20,826 bases of DNA from JBAZYZ01 sp964366065 (GTDB lineage: Bacteria > Patescibacteriota > Minisyncoccia > Phycocordibacterales > VMEP01), in assembly GCA_964366065.1 (NCBI GenBank), contig CAYISF010000006.1:1-20826 (forward strand). The letters are read 5' to 3'. The notes beneath the pieces were generated by a model, which saw only the letters and a list, made by a program, of their open reading frames with translations, did not search any database and was not told the DNA's origin. Made by a program: the position numbers and the translations under genes. How positions within the stretch are numbered: position 1 is the first letter of the stretch; every line of letters begins with the position of its first letter. Shown piece after piece: positions 1-7,499 of the stretch.

Positions 1-704
1 ATGCCGTAGAGGACTCCCTTGTCGGAGGTGAGGTCGAACGAAACGAATGGGAACAAACTGGAAAGCGGCTCGGAATTCAGTTTTGAGTGGACGTTCAGAA
101 GGTCGGTTGCGGTCGGGGCGACGCTCTTGAATCCTTCTTCCTGCTGGAAAAGCGCCGGTTTCACGTAGATAAGTTTTGACTCCAGAATAGATTTTATTTC
201 CGACTCGGCTTTGTCCAAATCCGACTGGCTGTCGCCGTAGATGGTAAGGTAGAGCCCGACGTCAAAAATCCGCTCCTGGGCCTGCTGCAATTTGTCGCGC
301 AGGTCCTCTAGATTCTGATAGGCCATATCCAACACAGGGTCGCGCACCAATCCTTTATCTTCACGCATATGTATCTGGCTTTGCACCTCGGCCACTTTCT
401 TTTGGAACTGGCGCAGGATTCTCGAGGTCTCAATAGGATGTATAAAGATGGAAATGTCGAATATTTTGTCCAGATTGATAACCGGCGAGAACCAATTGTC
501 GGAGAGAAAACGCGGATAAGAAATAACAAAAAACGTGCGGGCTATCTTGTCTCCCAGATTGATGGAACGAGGGTCTATTTTAAGAGCCGACGGAGCGATG
601 ACGTCTTTCAGCTCCAAGGTTGCCGCCTCGTATATCTCCTTCGGCAGTATAGGAACTACCTCGCTCTCTTTTTTCTTCCCGGTTATGAAATCAAAAAATG
701 CCAT
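1..704 (-). CDS. virB4: VirB4/TraC-family conjugation ATPase, N-terminal part (runs off left edge)
   Basis: Reading the minus strand from the ATG at 704 gives 234 codons with no stop, continuing past position 1, so only the N-terminal part is present. The protein opens MAFFDFITGKKKESEVVPIL. It contains a VirB4-like stretch, VGLYLTIYGDSQSDLDKAES, with a helical segment before it, and reaches FVSFDLTSDKGVLYGI at the edge. This is the accessory domain that precedes the RecA-like ATPase core in VirB4 proteins. The Walker motifs would lie outside the window. VirB4 ATPases energise type IV secretion at the inner membrane. The start is 4 nt after the stop of the TraC-like gene, so the two are probably co-translated. 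No Shine-Dalgarno sequence is visible. Family assignment rests on recalled similarity plus the PrgI/TraC-like context. Confidence 0.8.
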   Translation of the reverse strand, partial: MAFFDFITGKKKESEVVPILPKEIYEAATLELKDVIAPSALKIDPRSINLGDKIARTFFVISYPRFLSDNWFSPVINLDKIFDISIFIHPIETSRILRQFQKKVAEVQSQIHMREDKGLVRDPVLDMAYQNLEDLRDKLQQAQERIFDVGLYLTIYGDSQSDLDKAESEIKSILESKLIYVKPALFQQEEGFKSVAPTATDLLNVHSKLNSEPLSSLFPFVSFDLTSDKGVLYG

Positions 705-708
705 GATA

Positions 709-1353
709 TTAAAGTTTTATTGGTTTTTCCGCTTCTCCCGGGTTGAAAAGTTTATAAAAAAGCTCAATGACCTCTTCGGTGCCGAGCTCTACCACGCGAA
801 TGCCGAGCCGGCTCATGCCTTGGGCGATGACACTGGCCCGCTGGTCCAACTGGGTCCTGTTCTCTTCAAATGATTCCAGATCGTCTTGTTTCTGATTTCC
901 GCCGCCTTTTCTCCCGCCCAAGGAAATGGGAAACGGCGATGAGCCCTTGCCGCTCTTGATTATTGAAGCGGTATATGGCACGACAATGAAGAAATTTTTC
1001 GTCATGATATTGCTCGTTTCGGTCAGATTTTTTATGAAGTCAATGTATTCTTTGGTTTGTATTTTCAAGAGGTCTTCCAATTGTTCGCGCATACGGTTTT
1101 CAAGGAGAGCAATGTACGGCCTGATATCCAATTTCCGCGATTGGATGAATATCTGAATAGAAAAATCAAGTGAGTTCAGGAAATTTTGAAATTGAAGCAA
1201 GAGTGCAATCTGCTCATCCTCCGATTTTAGCGCGATATTTAAAGATGAGGCCATGAGAATAAGGCGCAATCCCCCGTCTTTCAATATAACGATGCCGTCC
1301 CGAACCTCTTTTAGGGGAACGAAATCCTGAGTTGCTTTTGATGCTACAGCCAT
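709..1353 (-). CDS. TraC-like protein (stand-alone VirB4 N-domain-like component of the T4SS)
   Basis: A 214-residue soluble protein starting MAVASKATQDFVPLKEVRDG. The order is a beta-rich N-terminus (residues about 10-45, with GIVILKDGGLRLILMASSLN), a helical middle (residues about 50-115) and a C-terminal part ending FNPGEAEKPIKL. There is no Walker motif, so it is not itself an ATPase. In CPR genomes a protein of this kind usually sits between PrgI and VirB4 and is annotated TraC-like. It resembles the N-terminal domain of VirB4-type ATPases and presumably assists that enzyme. A Gly/Lys-rich loop (GGRKGGGNQKQDD, residues about 146-158) is probably disordered. The gene ends 4 nt before virB4 and starts 76 nt after prgI ends. 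Its exact mechanical role is unknown. Confidence 0.75.
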   Translation of the reverse strand: MAVASKATQDFVPLKEVRDGIVILKDGGLRLILMASSLNIALKSEDEQIALLLQFQNFLNSLDFSIQIFIQSRKLDIRPYIALLENRMREQLEDLLKIQTKEYIDFIKNLTETSNIMTKNFFIVVPYTASIIKSGKGSSPFPISLGGRKGGGNQKQDDLESFEENRTQLDQRASVIAQGMSRLGIRVVELGTEEVIELFYKLFNPGEAEKPIKL

Positions 1354-1415
1354 AAAGTTTAAAATTTAAAGCGAAAAGCGAAAAATATTAACCCCGCGTT
1401 TTTTAAATTCATTTT

Positions 1416-1449
1416 TTGTTTTAAGTTTTTCATTTTTCATCTTTCATTT
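1416..1449. repeat. AT-rich interspersed repeat, copy 1 (GTTTTAAGTTTTTC family)
   Basis: Positions 1416-1431 read TTGTTTTAAGTTTTTC, identical over 16 nt to 16092-16107. The copy continues as CATTTTTCATCTTTCATTTT into the last codons of prgI, so the C-terminal KMKDEK of PrgI is repeat-derived. Further A/T-rich echoes (GCGAAAAGCGAAAAA) lie at 1371-1386. The sequence is low in complexity, but the 16-nt exact match beside the stop codons of two genes suggests a dispersed element. Confidence 0.5.
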
Positions 1450-1846
1450 TGCCTGTGTCTAAGACGTCCAAACTCCACGAAAGGTCTTTCAGCTTGCTGT
1501 CGGAAAGCCTGGGAACGTAACTTATTTCACCTACTCCAGCTTTTTCTTTTTGCGCCGCTGATTTCGCTTCCCTCTTCCAAATATAGAGCTTATCGCGGAT
1601 TGTATAGTTGAAAGCCGCTTCCACGACATTGATGAACGGCTTGTCATTCACCTTGTAAAAAGCGAGGGCGAAAGAAAAAGCGGCGACTGGAATGATAAAA
1701 ATAGCGGCAATAAAAAGAGACGGGATAAAATTGTAAATAAGAAAACTGATACCTGTTCCTCCGGCCAGATAGAGAAACTGCTTAAAAGTAAACGGACCGA
1801 AAATTTTGTCCTCAATCTCTATAAATTGCGGAACTGAAAAGCGCAT
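1430..1846 (-). CDS. PrgI-family T4SS inner-membrane protein
   Basis: A 138-residue protein that opens MRFSVPQFIEIEDKIFGPFT followed by FKQFLYLAGG. This is the hallmark start of the PrgI family found beside VirB4 in Gram-positive and CPR conjugation-type systems. Two adjacent hydrophobic segments (residues about 24-43 and 45-66) form a hairpin. The rest (from about residue 67, KVNDKPFINVVEAAFNYTIR) is cytoplasmic and basic. PrgI is thought to be the small inner-membrane partner of the TraC/VirB4 ATPase. A TATAAT box ends 6 nt before the ATG, so the gene may have its own leaderless transcript in addition to operon readthrough. The final codons come from an AT-rich repeat, and the stop is TGA. 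Confidence 0.87.
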   Translation of the reverse strand: MRFSVPQFIEIEDKIFGPFTFKQFLYLAGGTGISFLIYNFIPSLFIAAIFIIPVAAFSFALAFYKVNDKPFINVVEAAFNYTIRDKLYIWKREAKSAAQKEKAGVGEISYVPRLSDSKLKDLSWSLDVLDTGKMKDEK

Positions 1847-1852
1847 ATAGCA

Positions 1853-1858
1853 ATTATA
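1853..1858 (-). promoter_or_regulatory. Candidate -10 box for prgI (leaderless)
   Basis: TATAAT on the minus strand, with 6 nt between it and the ATG at 1846. Transcription would start at or next to the start codon. No matching -35 box was recognised. It lies in the 46-nt gap after the 133-residue gene. Confidence 0.4.
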
Positions 1859-1892
1859 AACTAATCATGGGCAAAAAGAGAGTTTTCCCAGA

Positions 1893-2294
1893 TTAGCTTG
1901 GAGCCGCCGCCGCATCCAGCTGGTTTCCCGCAGGAGCTTTTATCTGGTTTTGCGCGGCCGCGCGTAATTCGTCCTCCATTCTTGAAATAACGCTAATAAT
2001 AATAACCTCGAGTGTAATTCCTGGTAGCATGCTCAACAAAGGAATCACCTCAATGACACTTGCGGCCAGAAACGTAACGAGTTTTTTCTTTTCAAGTATC
2101 TTGACGCCGTTTGCCCAAAAAACCAAGGCAAAAAGACACTGGGCGAAAAAGATTATGGCGACATTTACAAAAGGGATAAGACCCAAAAGGTCAAAAAGAA
2201 TGCCGAAAATAAGCATTGTTGCGAATTCAACCGCAGTAATGCGATATTCCACTTTCTTTTTAGAAGTTTCATTCTCCTGTGAAAATTCCGGCAT
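1893..2294 (-). CDS. Small polytopic membrane protein of the T4SS locus (unrecognised)
   Basis: A 133-residue protein with about three membrane segments: residues 19-40 (ITAVEFATMLIFGILFDLLG), 43-63 (FVNVAIIFFAQCLFALVFWA) and 75-102 (VTFLAASVIEVIPLLSMLPG onward). The ends are short, charged and probably cytoplasmic, and the C-terminus is Ala/Gln-rich. I do not recognise a named family. Its place between prgI and the proline-rich protein gene, with gaps of 46 and 18 nt, makes it a likely structural part of the inner-membrane complex. A VirB3-like or VirB2-like role is possible but not shown. No Shine-Dalgarno sequence is seen, and translation is probably coupled to the gene before it. Confidence 0.7.
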   Translation of the reverse strand: MPEFSQENETSKKKVEYRITAVEFATMLIFGILFDLLGLIPFVNVAIIFFAQCLFALVFWANGVKILEKKKLVTFLAASVIEVIPLLSMLPGITLEVIIISVISRMEDELRAAAQNQIKAPAGNQLDAAAAPS

Positions 2295-2312
2295 TTGTCT
2301 TGGCGACCCTTG

Positions 2313-3101
2313 TTAATTTATCGGTTCACGGTAAGGGTCGGGTTCGCTCTTTTTCGGCGGCATCATTTGAACCGCTCCTTTTTGAGGCAGGGATTTGGCT
2401 TCGTAAGCCGACTCAGTCGAGGGCGATTTGACCGTGCCAGTAAGTTTCTCCGACGGGGAAGAAATAGCGGCCGGTTCCGGAGCGGACTTTTTAATAAGGG
2501 TAAATCCGGCCGGCATGGAAATTGACTCTTTTAATTCGATTGCGGGGTTTTCCAGCGCCTCCAAGAGCTCGCTTTTTTTGGGAGTGTTTTGTTCCGTGGC
2601 GGGCGCTATTTCCGGCATAGGCGGGGGTTCTATTTCAATTCCGCTGTCGGCAAGTATTTTTTTGTCGGCTTGGTTTAGGGCCGGAGATTCCGCCTCGCTT
2701 TGGATATTGGAAGTTGGAGATTGGGAGTTAGATGAGGAAGGGCTTCCAACTTCCAACTTCTCACTTCCAACTTCCCCTACTCCGTGTATTTTCTTCAGTG
2801 ACTCGCGAATCGGTTTGAATATCTGCTCATTTACGTCAGCCACCAAATCCCGCGCCATGTCATCAGGAATTTGGAGCCGTCTCTTTAGGTTCGCCAGATA
2901 ATCTTGCGGGTGAGTAGGTCCGAGCATGACTAGTGTTGTTTCGTCAAAAAGCTCATCAATTTTATCCACATGCAAACGGTATTTCTCGCCGGTTTTTTGG
3001 AGAATATTCGCCACACCGACGGAGCTTGTTGCTTCCTGCACGTCTGCGGGCAGTTTTTCAAACAGCTCTTTTATTTGTTCTTCAGTATATTCTTGGTCCA
3101 T
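2313..3101 (-). CDS. Proline-rich cytoplasmic protein of the T4SS locus (unrecognised)
   Basis: A 262-residue protein with no signal peptide or membrane segment. Residues 1-105 are a helical, acidic domain (EEQIKELFEKLPADVQEATS; later PTHPQDYLANLKRRLQIPDD). Residues 108-262 are low in complexity and rich in Pro, Ser, Glu and Lys, ending KKSEPDPYREPIN. Residues about 109-132 are encoded by a short interspersed repeat carried in frame (2706-2776). The N-domain includes EEQIKELFEKLPADVQ, a kind of sequence common beside PrgI/VirB4 genes in CPR genomes, but I cannot name the family. The gap to the VirB6-like gene is 9 nt and to the next gene 18 nt, so it belongs to the operon. A cytoplasmic adaptor or scaffold is a reasonable guess only. 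Confidence 0.75.
   Translation of the reverse strand: MDQEYTEEQIKELFEKLPADVQEATSSVGVANILQKTGEKYRLHVDKIDELFDETTLVMLGPTHPQDYLANLKRRLQIPDDMARDLVADVNEQIFKPIRESLKKIHGVGEVGSEKLEVGSPSSSNSQSPTSNIQSEAESPALNQADKKILADSGIEIEPPPMPEIAPATEQNTPKKSELLEALENPAIELKESISMPAGFTLIKKSAPEPAAISSPSEKLTGTVKSPSTESAYEAKSLPQKGAVQMMPPKKSEPDPYREPIN
2706..2776. repeat. GAAGTTGGAAGTTGG-type repeat, inverted pair inside a coding region
   Basis: On the plus strand 2707-2721 reads TTGGAAGTTGGAGAT and is followed by more of the same. Positions 2743-2775 read the complementary CTTCCAACTTCCAACTTCTC and on. The two arms can pair as a hairpin around a short spacer. The whole block stays in frame in the 262-residue protein gene and encodes a linker of Ser, Glu, Val and Gly (residues about 109-132). 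Confidence 0.7.
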
Positions 3102-3110
3102 AGTTTATAT

Positions 3111-5516
3111 TTATTTCTGTGCTCCTCCGCCGGAATCACCCCCTCCCTCGCTTTTCTCAGGCGGCCTGTTTTGAGCCTGTTCCTTGCGGGCTTCTCTGGT
3201 TTCAACTTCCTTGCGGGCTTCTCTGGTTTCAACGGTTCTCTCCAATTGTTTTCTTTCCCTCAACTTCCTTATATTTGTGTTCAGTGACCCTAACTCTTTG
3301 CTTAGGATGTTAATTTTCGCAGTATCCTGTTCTCTTTTTGCAATGTCGAGGCGCGCTGACGTCTCAGCCCGATGGCCTTCGAGCGCTTCTTCATACTTCT
3401 CTTCTATCCTTTCTATTACTCTGGCGTTTTCTTTGTTTGATTCTTTAAGAATATCTTCAATTTTTCTTCCACCAAGACCTTCTATATTTGTTCCAGACAA
3501 TCTTCTGGCAGCATCCATACCAAAATCTTCTCGCATCTTCTTAAGCCGTTCTTCATCAGCATCCTCCCTCCCTTTTCTCTCAACTTGTTTACTAATAGCC
3601 CTCTCGGCCTCGGCGGTTGATTTCTTTGTTCGGGCAAAGATAAAGCGTGTCATTAAGCTCCCGACGCCTTTCATACCCTCCCCTTTTGCTCCAATGATGT
3701 CTCTGGTATCCAATTTAAGTTTTTGGGCGAAAAGTTTCTGCGCTTCCGGACGCAATCCCTTGGCATATTCAATATCCGCTTTCTCGGCCCCTTTTTCAAA
3801 CGCCCTGAATCCGCCCTTGCCCGCCGGCTTGCCTAGTCCTTCAGCCGTGCCAGTTTGTTTTAACATCCCCCCAACTCCCGGGATATTTCCTGCCCCGCGG
3901 ATATCATAACTTGCTCCTGCCAGTGGGTTTGCAACATACCGATGAAGTCCTCTCGTAAGGGCATTCTTCTGCGACCACTTCTGATAAGTTTCGTTTTGGG
4001 AGAGTAAATTCATTCCCCGGCCGAGAGTGCCACGAAGCGCCCATCCCGCTGTTCCGCCTACCACCTTACTACCGAATTCAACCGCCGCCGTGCCGAATTT
4101 GCCGCTGTATTCCTTGGTGATTTTCAGCGCGAAATACAAAAGGCCGATAAGGAAGAAAAACCCAAATACCAGATTGACGGAACCGCCGCTCGTGAAGGCA
4201 TCCGCGAGCCCCCCCGCGGAAACCTGTTGCCCACCGCCGCCAAAGAGAGCCCCGGCACTTCCGGCATTTGACAGCTTAACAACAATCCAGATGAAAAGAA
4301 GGAAAATAGGAGCAACAAGGGCCTGATTGGTGACTGCTCCCCACCATTCTTTGGCATATTTTTGCGTTTGCGGCAGGATGTTTCCCACGAAAGCAATCGG
4401 CGAAATCGCGGCCAGAAGGACAAGCGCGACCGTTCGGGCAATGAACATAAACGCCGCCTGAAGAAGAACAAAAGCGACAATCAAATAGAAAATACTTCCG
4501 AAAATGCCAACAAGAAGAACATTACTAAAGTTAATTGGCACCGCCGCTGAACCTTTCCCTTCATTGAAAATAGTGGCCAGACCGGTGGCCGCGGCGAGCT
4601 TGTCGGAAATGCATCCGTCGAGTTTTTCCATATAACTTCCGGTTGTCGCGCAAGTTGCGTCAACGATACTGCTGTAAAATTGAAGCGCAACGATGTTTGA
4701 AGCATCAATAATAACTCTAGTGAAGAATAAGCTGAAATTGATAAGGAGAGCCGTGATGATAATGTTCGCCAGATATTTTTTGGCGTTGTCCAGCCCGAGA
4801 ATAGTTTGTATGGAAATCCAGAGCAGGAAAAAAATGAAAATTATATTGCCCAAATCGCGTACGGTTGACCAGACCAGAGCTACCCCGCTGCTGAAGTATT
4901 CGCTGATTTTGAAAATGCTGATTTTAACGGAAAAATCAAAAAGTACGCCGGCAAGAAAAACAAATTTGGCAAAAATCCAGAGAAGTGTTGAAGCAATACC
5001 ATAAGCAAAAATACAAGTAAAAGGATTTCTTATCGTGTTCACTATTCCCTCACAACTTTTGTTGTCTGGTATAAGATTTCCCCCTCCTAATACCGCAGTG
5101 TCAGATGTTACAAGATCACCACGCAGACAAATTGTTTCCATAGTTCTCGTCTGGGCAACCGCAGGGGTGTACCCAGAGGGACAACTGCCATTAGGGAGAA
5201 TACTCACCCTGTCAGGTCCTCCTACCAATGTCGTCGTATCGTTTGTGCTGTCAGGGAGATCGCTTACAACATTTCCGTTCGCATCCTCACATTGATTGTC
5301 AGTGGTATTTTCAATAGACCCATCCGGACAATTTAGGGCCAGGGCTCTGTTTGCAGGAAGGAAAAAGGAAAAAACTAGCGCTGCAAAAAGTACCAATCCG
5401 AAAACATATATGCCTAGGTTTTTAATCACCTGTTTTTCCAAACCCCCATTAGAAATTTCCTTAATAATTGATTTTTTAGTTATGTATTTTCTTGATTTTA
5501 CAATTTCTTTTTCCAT
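3111..5516 (-). CDS. VirB6/TrbL-like polytopic T4SS membrane protein
   Basis: An 801-residue protein. A basic N-terminus precedes a signal-anchor-like segment (residues about 33-56, IYVFGLVLFAALVFSFFLPA, then NRALALNC), followed by a Cys- and Thr-rich exported stretch up to about residue 160. About seven more hydrophobic segments follow, between residues about 165 and 485 (for example GNIIFIFFLLWISIQTILG, VLLVGIFGSIFYLIVAFVLL and LVFGFFFLIGLLYFALKI). Residues about 490-801 are a soluble, highly charged coiled-coil tail with EARKE repeats, ending GGGDSGGGAQK. The layout matches VirB6/TrbL-type channel proteins, which form the inner-membrane path in T4SS. The match is by architecture and context, since sequence conservation in this family is low. 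The start at 5516 gives the basic residues expected before the first membrane segment. Confidence 0.75.
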   Translation of the reverse strand: MEKEIVKSRKYITKKSIIKEISNGGLEKQVIKNLGIYVFGLVLFAALVFSFFLPANRALALNCPDGSIENTTDNQCEDANGNVVSDLPDSTNDTTTLVGGPDRVSILPNGSCPSGYTPAVAQTRTMETICLRGDLVTSDTAVLGGGNLIPDNKSCEGIVNTIRNPFTCIFAYGIASTLLWIFAKFVFLAGVLFDFSVKISIFKISEYFSSGVALVWSTVRDLGNIIFIFFLLWISIQTILGLDNAKKYLANIIITALLINFSLFFTRVIIDASNIVALQFYSSIVDATCATTGSYMEKLDGCISDKLAAATGLATIFNEGKGSAAVPINFSNVLLVGIFGSIFYLIVAFVLLQAAFMFIARTVALVLLAAISPIAFVGNILPQTQKYAKEWWGAVTNQALVAPIFLLFIWIVVKLSNAGSAGALFGGGGQQVSAGGLADAFTSGGSVNLVFGFFFLIGLLYFALKITKEYSGKFGTAAVEFGSKVVGGTAGWALRGTLGRGMNLLSQNETYQKWSQKNALTRGLHRYVANPLAGASYDIRGAGNIPGVGGMLKQTGTAEGLGKPAGKGGFRAFEKGAEKADIEYAKGLRPEAQKLFAQKLKLDTRDIIGAKGEGMKGVGSLMTRFIFARTKKSTAEAERAISKQVERKGREDADEERLKKMREDFGMDAARRLSGTNIEGLGGRKIEDILKESNKENARVIERIEEKYEEALEGHRAETSARLDIAKREQDTAKINILSKELGSLNTNIRKLRERKQLERTVETREARKEVETREARKEQAQNRPPEKSEGGGDSGGGAQK
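3180..3233. repeat. Exact tandem repeat, 2 x 27 bp
   Basis: The 27-nt unit at 3180-3206 is repeated without change at 3207-3233. On the minus strand each copy encodes VETREARKE in the charged coiled-coil tail of the VirB6-like protein. The identity at DNA level implies a recent duplication, possibly variable in copy number between strains. Confidence 0.9.
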
Positions 5517-5532
5517 GACAAATCGTCCGTAT

Positions 5533-5561
5533 TTCTAACGGGGCAAGTTATTCTCATTATA
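5533..5561 (-). promoter_or_regulatory. Candidate promoter and CCCGTTAGAA motif before the VirB6-like gene
   Basis: TATAAT (5556-5561, minus strand) is a -10 candidate 39 nt before the ATG at 5516, with no convincing -35 box. Between them, 5533-5542 carries CCCGTTAGAA (minus strand). The same 10-mer forms the ends of the inverted repeat at 8588-8695. It may be an operator or the remnant of a dispersed repeat. Confidence 0.35.
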
Positions 5562-5600
5562 TAACAAAAACGGGCTATTCCACCCGCGTTTTGTCCCCAA

Positions 5601-5737
5601 CCCGCACACTATAACGAGGCATAATTTTGCTTTTTCGTTAGCCGACTGCCACAGAATAGTGTATTTCAGTACGATTGATTATTTTGGAGTTTTTCCGCGG
5701 CAAAACTAAAAAAGCAATGCCTCGTTTAGTGTTCGGG
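5601..5737. repeat. 137-bp palindromic (MITE-like) element, copy 1
   Basis: The ends are CCCGCACACTA (5601-5611) and TAGTGTTCGGG (5727-5737), inverted to each other with one mismatch. Just inside, AACGAGGCAT (5613-5622) pairs perfectly with ATGCCTCGTT (5717-5726), then TTTTGCTTTTT pairs loosely with the A-rich right arm. It fills most of the 231-nt gap between the secreted-protein gene (ending at 5748) and the VirB6-like gene (starting at 5516). A second copy of nearly equal length lies at 12120-12255. No coding potential was seen. Confidence 0.75.
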
Positions 5738-5747
5738 CAAAGTTCAC

Positions 5748-7499
5748 TTAATCGCTGCCCGACCCCCCGCTTCCCGTTGTTTTGTTCTGCTGCTCTATGC
5801 CGAGAGACCTAGCTTGATTTTGGCAGGCGGACAGATAGCTGGCAATGGCTGTTTGTTTGGCCTTGAGAATTTCAAATTCGTTTGACAGTCCAAGCAGATC
5901 CGCGTCGCTTGTGCCCGTTTGCGGATTTGCGTTGATAACATTCAGTGTATTTTGATAACCGTTAAGAATGATTTGATAATTCGCCAGATTTGCTATCTCG
6001 CCCGAGGCCGGTTTGTCCTGCTGCTGACTGTTTCCGCCCGAAGCGAGCAATCTGTCAACACTGGCGTAACAAGCGCTTATTGAGTTTAAGTCATTAATGA
6101 TACTTGTGGCTGTAGGGATACTTTTGCCCTCCAACATCGCCGCGTAGTATATGGTGTTTTCCACCGCCGAGCCTAAGGCCGAATTAATTTGGGTCCGCGT
6201 GCTCCTATTATATGAGCCGATGGTGGAAGCCGCCCCGCCCTTTAGGAAATTACTCAAAACGGAAAGACCGCCGGTCAAGATTTGGTTGGCGAATCGGGTG
6301 AAAAAAGGCGAAACTTGCTCGCCGGCCGAGTCGATACTGCGGGCTTCCTTGATAGCGTTGGTGGCCACCTCTTTACCCTGCTCGGCGATTAGGACTCCGG
6401 GTGTTTCCGTTTCCCAGCGCATACAATATGTGTCGCCCGTCTCTTCGTTAGTTCTCTCATCAACGCATTTCTCGGCTGAAGCAAAACCGCTACCGCTCAA
6501 AAGTTTTGTTTTAGCTTCATCTTCCGCTTTCGCCTGCCGCTCTGCCAAAGTGTTCATAGATGCGGAGTAAACACCCCACACGTTGTTATTCGGCTCGGCG
6601 GCGGAGACCAAGCACCTAAGATACGACGGGCACGCATTCGAATCACCTTGTATATAACGCGCGGCTTTGTCTTTCCCGCCAGCAACTTTATCCAGAGTGT
6701 ATTCTGTCTGCTTGGCGAAACTATCCGGCGTTTCATTCTGATTCGCTTTTATAATTGCCGGCATAACACTCCCGGCATATGGTGAATTTGATTGCTGTAT
6801 CTGGCCCAACAGAATCTTGGTCTGGTTGTTGGCAACGTTTTGGTAATAATCACCCAAATTTTTCGGATAGAAAGGATTGCCGTTGTTGCCTGTGTTTATG
6901 TAATTCGCCATATCGGAAATAAGGCGGGACTGCGTCATTTTTGCCGCGTAGAAAGCCAAGGCGTCGTCGCAGGTCTCCTTCTTTTTGATGGCGGCAATAT
7001 TGCTCACGATTGGAACCGGATTGGTCGGCACCAGTCCGCCGCCGCCCATAATGGCGCCAAATGCTCCGCTTACGATATCTCCGCCGCCAAAAAGTCCGCC
7101 TATAGATGTTCCGAAATCCATAATGCTTTGGCTGCCGAAATAAACACCGATGTCTTTAATTATATTTTCGGCTCCTCCGACGATTGCTGACCCGATAGAG
7201 CCAACTGCGCCGCTAATGGCTCCAGAGGCGCCGCCGGTTACCGCTCCGACAGCCGAACTTACCGCTTGTCCGCCCGCCCCACCCACGCTCCCACCAAGCG
7301 TTTTACTTAAAGAATCCAGGATATTAGAAATACCCCCGCTTGCTCCGGTGCATTGTTTGATGGCCGACTCTAGCCCGGTGCCGATGTCCATTTGCGCGTC
7401 AGCCGCCGCTTCTTCGGCGTTCCTCGCTTCTAAATCGGACTCTAGGATACAGACACCGGATGTATCTACAACAAAGGGAGCTACACATTCTTGCGCCAC
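5748..7499 (-). CDS. Large secreted-type Gly-zipper protein of the T4SS locus; signal peptide cut off by an in-frame TGA
   Basis: The open frame from GTG at 7499 encodes 583 residues, beginning VAQECVAPFVVDTSGVCILE. Residues about 56-115 and 125-155 are rich in Gly, Ala and Ser with GxxxG spacing (VSSAVGAVTGGASGAISGAV), a membrane-inserting or oligomerising pattern. The rest is helical with scattered Cys (residues 5, 17, 50 and 177 among them) and a block YINTGNNGNPFYPKNLGDYY (about 200-219) of a type I associate with CPR T4SS loci. The tail is Gly/Ser-rich. The same frame upstream (7500-7592) encodes a clear signal peptide, separated from this frame only by TGA at 7500-7502. The gene may be a pseudogene, be read through, carry a sequencing error, or truly start at GTG. 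Function unknown; probably an exported part of the T4SS. Confidence 0.75.
   Translation of the reverse strand: MAQECVAPFVVDTSGVCILESDLEARNAEEAAADAQMDIGTGLESAIKQCTGASGGISNILDSLSKTLGGSVGGAGGQAVSSAVGAVTGGASGAISGAVGSIGSAIVGGAENIIKDIGVYFGSQSIMDFGTSIGGLFGGGDIVSGAFGAIMGGGGLVPTNPVPIVSNIAAIKKKETCDDALAFYAAKMTQSRLISDMANYINTGNNGNPFYPKNLGDYYQNVANNQTKILLGQIQQSNSPYAGSVMPAIIKANQNETPDSFAKQTEYTLDKVAGGKDKAARYIQGDSNACPSYLRCLVSAAEPNNNVWGVYSASMNTLAERQAKAEDEAKTKLLSGSGFASAEKCVDERTNEETGDTYCMRWETETPGVLIAEQGKEVATNAIKEARSIDSAGEQVSPFFTRFANQILTGGLSVLSNFLKGGAASTIGSYNRSTRTQINSALGSAVENTIYYAAMLEGKSIPTATSIINDLNSISACYASVDRLLASGGNSQQQDKPASGEIANLANYQIILNGYQNTLNVINANPQTGTSDADLLGLSNEFEILKAKQTAIASYLSACQNQARSLGIEQQNKTTGSGGSGSD

Noticed and set aside
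3184..3909. 241-codon plus-strand frame rich in Ser and Ala
   Set aside because: It is antisense to the coiled-coil tail of the VirB6-like protein. Its composition mirrors the charged codons of that gene.
5601..5737. CRISPR or tandem repeat array
   Set aside because: There are only two arms, in inverted orientation, with no spacer series and no cas genes.
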